9,198 bases of DNA from Nitrosotalea sp. (GTDB lineage Archaea > Thermoproteota > Nitrososphaeria > Nitrososphaerales > Nitrosopumilaceae), in contig JARLFW010000166.1 of the NCBI GenBank assembly GCA_031296345.1, positions 1 to 9,198 of the forward strand. Direction: 5' to 3'. A program made the position numbers and the translations under genes. Shown here in pieces: positions 5,854 through 9,198 of the stretch. The notes under the pieces are model-generated. The model searched no databases. It was not told the origin of the DNA and saw only the letters and a list, made by a program, of their open reading frames with translations. Within the stretch, counting starts at the first letter, position 1. The number at the start of each line of letters is the position of its first letter.

Positions 5854-7179
5854 TTAACCTAATCCCATTTTTCTTAGCATACCCTGCATCTGCCTTCCTT
5901 TGGAAGCCTTCATCATGGTCTTTGAATTTTTGTATGCCTTTAGGAGTTCTTTTACTTCATGCTCTGGCCATCCAGAACCTCGCGCAATTCTTTTGACTCT
6001 AGAAGCATTTATCAAATCAGGATCTGATTTTTCTCCCTTTGTCATGGATTGTATGATAAAACGCCACTTTTCCATTCGTTGTTCTTGTTGTTCTACCTGG
6101 TCTTCTTTTACCATACCAGAAAAACCAGGCATATTTTCTAGAATGTTGCGCAATCCCCCCGCCTTTGTTGCCTCTTCAATTTGAAAATAGAAATCTTCCA
6201 TATTCATTTTTCCATGTGAGATTCTCTTTAGTCTGTCCTCATTACCTTCAGTCTCAAGTCTTTTTGCCATGTCAAGCAATGCTTGGATATCACCCATTCC
6301 AAGCATCCTTCCAACAAATCTTGTTGGCGAGAATTTTTCAAGATCATCTATTCGTTCGCCTGTTCCGATGTACATTATTTGTGCACCAGTTGCAGCGGCT
6401 GCAGCAAGTGCACCCCCACCCTTTGCACTACTATCTAATTTTGTAACTATAATACCTCCAACTGGAACTGTTTTATGAAATGCCTCAGCTTGATTGTAGC
6501 ATTGCTGTCCAATAGTTCCATCAATTATCAATAGTGCAAGATCAGGATTTGCAATTTTACCAATTCTTGTCATTTCGTCAAGAAGATCTTTTTCTTCTTT
6601 GTGTCTTCCAGCAGTATCTATTAGAATGACATCAAAATTTTGTCCCTCAAAGTGCTTTAGACCGTTTTTTACAAGTTCAGGAGAATCTTTGTTTCCTTCG
6701 TCGCCATATACTTCCACGTTTGCCTTTTCACACATTGTCTTAAGTTGTGTTAGCGCACCAGGTCTGTATGTATCTGCACCAATAACTGCAACTCTGTAAC
6801 CTTGTCTTGTCAAGAGCTTGGCAAGTTTTGAAGTTACTGTAGTTTTTCCACTTCCCTGAATTCCAAGCATCAAGACCTTGTTTACTTTACCAGGTTGGAA
6901 TACGAATTGTTCTTCCGTGCCTAATAATTTAGCAAGTTCTTCATATAGAATTTTTACAATGTGATCTTTTCTAGAAAGTCCAGGAGGAGGAGTCTCTTTG
7001 ATAGATCTCTCTTCCAAGTTTTTAGTAATTTGAAAAACGAGTTTTACATTTACATCGGATTGCAATAGTGCTCTTTGGATATCTTTTGAAAGTTCCTTGA
7101 TGAGAGCCTCATCAACTGCCGAAGAGTTTACTATTTTCTTTAATGCCGCCCTAAGACCTGTTTTTAGACCGTCTAACAT
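5854..7179 (-). CDS. srp54: Signal recognition particle 54 kDa protein (SRP54), GTPase
   Basis: Binds signal sequences and SRP RNA and delivers translating ribosomes to the FtsY receptor at the membrane. The 441 residues show the full NGM layout. The N domain is a helical bundle (1-88). The G domain has the P-loop GIQGSGKTT (106-114), DTYRPGALTQLK (136-147), DTAGRHKEE (188-196) and the guanine-specificity motif TKLDSSAKGGGAL (246-258). The Met-rich M domain (about 295-441) contains the SRP-RNA-binding motif SRVKRIARGSG (393-403) and a KMNMEDF / MPGFSGM / MMK / MQGMLRKMGLG methionine-lined region. Length and motifs are normal. ATG 7179 overlaps the Dph6 stop by one base (TAATG), indicating translational coupling within one transcript. 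A short palindrome AGGTTAAAACCT followed by TTTT sits at the stop and may aid termination. Confidence 0.97.
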   Translation of the reverse strand: MLDGLKTGLRAALKKIVNSSAVDEALIKELSKDIQRALLQSDVNVKLVFQITKNLEERSIKETPPPGLSRKDHIVKILYEELAKLLGTEEQFVFQPGKVNKVLMLGIQGSGKTTVTSKLAKLLTRQGYRVAVIGADTYRPGALTQLKTMCEKANVEVYGDEGNKDSPELVKNGLKHFEGQNFDVILIDTAGRHKEEKDLLDEMTRIGKIANPDLALLIIDGTIGQQCYNQAEAFHKTVPVGGIIVTKLDSSAKGGGALAAAAATGAQIMYIGTGERIDDLEKFSPTRFVGRMLGMGDIQALLDMAKRLETEGNEDRLKRISHGKMNMEDFYFQIEEATKAGGLRNILENMPGFSGMVKEDQVEQQEQRMEKWRFIIQSMTKGEKSDPDLINASRVKRIARGSGWPEHEVKELLKAYKNSKTMMKASKGRQMQGMLRKMGLG

Positions 7180-7862
7180 TACTGTACTAAGACGGCCTCG
7201 GTTATTTCAAATCTTCCTCTATAACCATCCCAGATCTTGTTTGCTTTTACTATTCTAATTGGAGAGTAAAACAAAGGACAGTCTACTACAAATGTTTCAG
7301 CCTCGCCCCCTTCGAATGTCAAATTAAAACCATATTTTTCAGACAATAAGATTAGTTGTTCTACATCATCCCTAGTTATTTCACGACCCATCCATGATTC
7401 ATCAAGTCCTGCTGAAGTTACACTCGTTATGATGAATTTGAATTTAGAATCTAGCAATTCTTTCAAATAATTTTTTTGATCAATATGCCACAGAGGTGAT
7501 AACACTTTAAGATTTAGATTATTTCCAATTGTTTCAAATCGAGTTCTTTGGTAATCACTAAACAATCCTCCATGTACAATTCCTTCTATTCCAAAATCCT
7601 TCTTTGCTTTTTCCAATAGATTTTGTAATTGTTCAAGCTCGATTTGAGGATCAGTTGTATCCACCCTACTTTGAATTTGAGGTATTTTCATTGCGGTGGC
7701 CTGTAACGATGTGGCTGAAATGTTTGGATAGTGTAGTAGATAGCTTTCTTCAGATTGCGGAAATATGGAAACAAGGCATTCTATGCTATGGCCATCTTGT
7801 TTGGCTTTGTATATTGCATATGTACTATCCTTTCCACCAGAAAAAAGAGATGCCAACTTCAA
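7179..7862 (-). CDS. dph6: Diphthine--ammonia ligase (Dph6), PP-loop ATPase
   Basis: Catalyses the last step of diphthamide synthesis: ATP-dependent amidation of diphthine on the modified histidine of elongation factor 2. The 227-residue protein has the PP-loop SGGKDS at 8-13 and the family signatures HGGLFSDYQRTRFE (97-110), LSPLW (121-125), SAGLDESWMGR (150-160) and FEGGEAETFVVDCP (183-196), with the usual archaeal length. It lacks the extra C-terminal domains of eukaryotic Dph6. The start is TTG 7862: an upstream in-frame stop (TGA, about 24 bases away) leaves no ATG, and the nearby ATG is in another frame and stops after four codons. A purine-rich GAAAGG lies about 13 bases upstream. The gene begins 25 bases after the small CxxC gene and overlaps srp54, so the three probably share a transcript. 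Confidence 0.93.
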   Translation of the reverse strand: MKLASLFSGGKDSTYAIYKAKQDGHSIECLVSIFPQSEESYLLHYPNISATSLQATAMKIPQIQSRVDTTDPQIELEQLQNLLEKAKKDFGIEGIVHGGLFSDYQRTRFETIGNNLNLKVLSPLWHIDQKNYLKELLDSKFKFIITSVTSAGLDESWMGREITRDDVEQLILLSEKYGFNLTFEGGEAETFVVDCPLFYSPIRIVKANKIWDGYRGRFEITEAVLVQ

Positions 7863-7887
7863 TTTACTGTCATACCTTTCAAGTCAA

Positions 7888-8001
7888 TTAATTTTTTTCC
7901 AGCACAGTTATTCGCTTCAAGCAATCAGTACACAATGAGAGATGTCCCTTTAGTCTAGTCTCTACATTAGACGCTAGGCAAACATGACAGAGACCCTTCA
8001 T
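7888..8001 (-). CDS. Small double-CxxC (zinc-ribbon-like) protein, 37 residues
   Basis: Not recognised as a named family. The ORF starts MKGLCHVCLASN and has two pairs, C5-x2-C8 and C27-x2-C30, 18 residues apart, with H6 and H24 as extra possible metal ligands; that is the layout of a small treble-clef or zinc-ribbon fold. The C-terminal residues are basic and end VLEKN. ATG 8001 has a TATA-like GTTATACA centred about 27 bases upstream, the same spacing as for aIF5A, which argues for a real leaderless gene. The frame continues upstream without an ATG to a TGA. Its stop is 25 bases before dph6, so it is likely the first gene of the dph6-srp54 unit. Without it the 263-base spacer would be unusually long for this region. 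Zinc binding is inferred from the cysteines. Confidence 0.6.
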   Translation of the reverse strand: MKGLCHVCLASNVETRLKGHLSLCTDCLKRITVLEKN

Positions 8002-8023
8002 AGTGTATCCATCCAAGTTGTAC

Positions 8024-8031
8024 TGTATAAC
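8024..8031 (-). promoter_or_regulatory. TATA box of the CxxC-dph6-srp54 unit
   Basis: Minus-strand GTTATACA, centred about 27 bases before ATG 8001 and closely resembling the aIF5A element GTTATATACT in sequence and distance. The remaining spacer (8032-8125), up to the aIF5A stop, contains nothing I can support. Confidence 0.5.
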
Positions 8032-8125
8032 TAGTTCTAAAATTTGAAAAGCCTGGATGCTTCAATACTCATAATCTTCATCATACCATCAGTTGGCTTT
8101 TCTAGTCATCATCAGCATCCGAATT

Positions 8126-8533
8126 TTAATTCTTAATTCTAACTATAATAGTTCTGTCCATGACTTTCCAGTATTCAACGTCTGAACCTTGTGCAACTTT
8201 GTCTTTAATTTCATCTTCAATGAGTTGTGCGTCAAACACTTCAAAGGTTTCAGAATCCATTATCTGAGTACTTGAAGGTGTTTTCGATATTATAGAACCC
8301 ACTCTTTTATCGATGAGAGGAACTTGAACTTGAGCACTAACTGGTGAGACGTGTGAGTATTTTTTCTTGTCAAAAATTCCTACTCCCACTATTCTTGCCT
8401 TTGCTGCACCGTGTTTACCAGGTTTACTTGTATCATATTCAACAATTCTACATGGCTCTTCATTTGGCCCACCTACTGGAAGTAATATGTAAGAGCCAAT
8501 TTTTAGCGCACCAAGCTCAGATGGCTTACTCAT
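8126..8533 (-). CDS. eif5a: Translation initiation factor 5A (aIF5A), hypusine-type
   Basis: Ribosome-binding factor, homologue of eIF5A and bacterial EF-P, that assists peptide-bond formation at difficult motifs. The 135 residues form an SH3-like N-terminal domain and an OB-fold C-terminal domain. The modification loop is DTSKPGKHGAAKARIVGVGIF, with K40 in GKHG as the lysine converted to (deoxy)hypusine. The loop has proline in SKPGKHG where most archaea have threonine or serine. The C-terminal domain ends YWKVMDRTIIVRI. The start is ATG 8533, with a clear TATA element about 27 bases upstream; a TTG at 8539 would add two residues but conflicts with that spacing. The gene appears to be transcribed alone. 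Confidence 0.96.
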   Translation of the reverse strand: MSKPSELGALKIGSYILLPVGGPNEEPCRIVEYDTSKPGKHGAAKARIVGVGIFDKKKYSHVSPVSAQVQVPLIDKRVGSIISKTPSSTQIMDSETFEVFDAQLIEDEIKDKVAQGSDVEYWKVMDRTIIVRIKN

Positions 8534-8554
8534 TACCAAAACAGAATTTGGAAG

Positions 8555-8564
8555 AGTATATAAC
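8555..8564 (-). promoter_or_regulatory. TATA box of the aIF5A gene
   Basis: Minus-strand GTTATATACT preceded by AGAAAA, a plausible BRE-like purine stretch. Its TATATA core is centred about 27 bases before ATG 8533. This is the best-formed promoter element in the window and fixes the start as a leaderless ATG. Confidence 0.65.
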
Positions 8565-8593
8565 TTTTCTATTATGGTTTGAAACTATAATTG

Positions 8594-8619
8594 ATCTCTT
8601 GAAAAGAGATTTCTCAAAA
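8594..8619 (-). terminator. Hairpin plus T-run after the 8623-9162 gene
   Basis: On the minus strand, just after the stop at 8623, a GATTTTTTGAG run (8611-8621) is followed by a perfect 7-base stem (ATCTCTT/AAGAGAT) with a 3-base loop (8594-8610). Archaeal termination depends mainly on the T-run. The order T-run then hairpin is not that of a bacterial intrinsic terminator, so the hairpin may be incidental. Confidence 0.3.
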
Positions 8620-8622
8620 AAT

Positions 8623-9162
8623 CTATTTTATTTTCTCAATTACTGACAGGTTAAGAAGAGTGGTCATTCCAATTCCTTTTCTTTGCACCTCTTTTTTTGT
8701 CTTCTCACAGTATTTGTTATCAGCTTGATGTTTATTGTCACTTGAAACCTCAAGAACTATCAAATTTTTCTCGTAGGGAAAAGTAAATTTTTGGGTTTGA
8801 GTAGTGGATAGTTTAAGATCTCCCATCTCCGCCCTCCTCACTCTGGTACGTTTAGCGACAATATAACCAAGTTCTGATAGATCAGATTCAGTATCACCAT
8901 GTTCTAGATAATAGAAAGATAATAAATTCAAATTATTATCATCTAGTCTCTCAAAGAATTCATCATTTTTTGTAAAAACAAATGTAGGAGTTTCTTGATC
9001 ACATTTTTCTACTTCTGTCATAATTTGGGAACGATCTTTGAATCTTGCAAGAAGATACGTATTAGATCGTGATGGAAAATATGCACGACCATCTTCGGAA
9101 AAAGTTGCCGTCACGAAATACATATTATCAATAAAATCTGATTTTTCAAAAGTATTCTTCAT
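8623..9162 (-). CDS. Uncharacterised protein, 179 residues
   Basis: I do not recognise this protein. From ATG 9162 it is soluble and mixed alpha/beta, with no signal peptide, membrane segment or cysteine cluster. It contains many aromatic and acidic stretches (DNMYFVTATFSEDGRAYF, FVFTKNDEFFERLDD, LSFYYLEHGDTESDLSELGY), a basic patch VAKRTRVRRAEMGD and a C-terminal helix after QRKGIG. The frame stays open to the window edge and GTG 9195 would add 11 residues, but a TATA-like CCATATTTAC (9183-9192) lies about 26 bases before ATG 9162, so that start is preferred and the gene is then complete. If the promoter is a coincidence, the gene may continue beyond the window. It is followed by aIF5A on the same strand, which has its own promoter. 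Confidence 0.65.
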   Translation of the reverse strand: MKNTFEKSDFIDNMYFVTATFSEDGRAYFPSRSNTYLLARFKDRSQIMTEVEKCDQETPTFVFTKNDEFFERLDDNNLNLLSFYYLEHGDTESDLSELGYIVAKRTRVRRAEMGDLKLSTTQTQKFTFPYEKNLIVLEVSSDNKHQADNKYCEKTKKEVQRKGIGMTTLLNLSVIEKIK

Positions 9163-9182
9163 TGTAGTGAATGCATTGTTTT

Positions 9183-9192
9183 GTAAATATGG
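9183..9192 (-). promoter_or_regulatory. TATA-like element of the 8623-9162 gene
   Basis: Minus-strand CCATATTTAC, centred about 26 bases before ATG 9162, the spacing seen elsewhere in the window. It is close to the window edge, so no upstream BRE context can be judged. Confidence 0.35.
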
Positions 9193-9198
9193 CACACA

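Noticed and set aside
5846..5862. Palindrome AGGTTAAAACCT at the srp54 stop as a strong intrinsic terminator.
   Set aside because: The stem is only five pairs with a two-base loop that cannot fold well; kept only as a remark in the srp54 entry.
6165..6478. Overlapping plus-strand ORFs opposite srp54.
   Set aside because: Antisense shadows of a conserved gene, with no start context and low-complexity translations.
8623..8690. QRKGIG near the C-terminus of the unrecognised protein resembles the acetyl-CoA-binding Q/RxxGxG motif of GNAT enzymes.
   Set aside because: Only about 14 residues follow the motif, too few for the rest of a GNAT fold, and the preceding strands do not fit the family.

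Overview
The window looks like a chromosomal segment of an ammonia-oxidising archaeon of the Nitrososphaerota (Thaumarchaeota), most like Nitrosopumilus or Nitrosarchaeum. The evidence is the AT-rich composition, archaeal information-processing genes (eS24, eS27, SRP54, aIF5A, Dph6, Pus10, archaeal-type phosphoglycerate mutase), a J-domain/ferredoxin fusion known from this phylum, and a secreted protein ending in the PEFG sorting signal typical of it. Many genes have a TATA-like element centred about 24-29 bases before the start codon, as expected for leaderless archaeal transcripts.

Layout. Bases 41-1354 (+) encode phosphoglycerate mutase ApgM, which converges on a DUF309 protein (1344-1904, -). 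A divergent promoter region (1905-1987) then leads to the ribosomal pair eS24-eS27 (1988-2514, +). From there to the right edge every gene is on the minus strand. In transcription order, from the right edge leftward, these are: an unrecognised 179-residue protein (8623-9162); aIF5A (8126-8533); a 37-residue double-CxxC protein (7888-8001); Dph6 (7179-7862); SRP54 (5854-7179); a J-domain/ferredoxin fusion (5121-5798); a secreted, sequon-rich PEFG-anchored protein (4608-5072 or slightly longer); tRNA pseudouridine synthase Pus10, broken by a one-base frameshift (3335-4502); and an HExxH putative metallopeptidase (2518-3225).

How the genes relate. Most serve translation and protein fate: two small-subunit ribosomal proteins, tRNA T-arm modification (Pus10), the hypusine-carrying factor aIF5A, the last enzyme of diphthamide synthesis on EF2 (Dph6), co-translational targeting (SRP54) and a co-chaperone. 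The double-CxxC gene, dph6 and srp54 are tightly packed (25-base gap, then a 1-base TAATG overlap) and probably form one transcription unit.

The region is mostly core genome. I see no mobile element, CRISPR array, rRNA or tRNA, and no clear new multi-gene system. The points most worth a second look are the pus10 frameshift and its altered catalytic motif, an apparent ACG in place of ATG at the best-placed start of the secreted protein, the J-domain/ferredoxin fusion, and the short double-CxxC gene with its own well-placed promoter.
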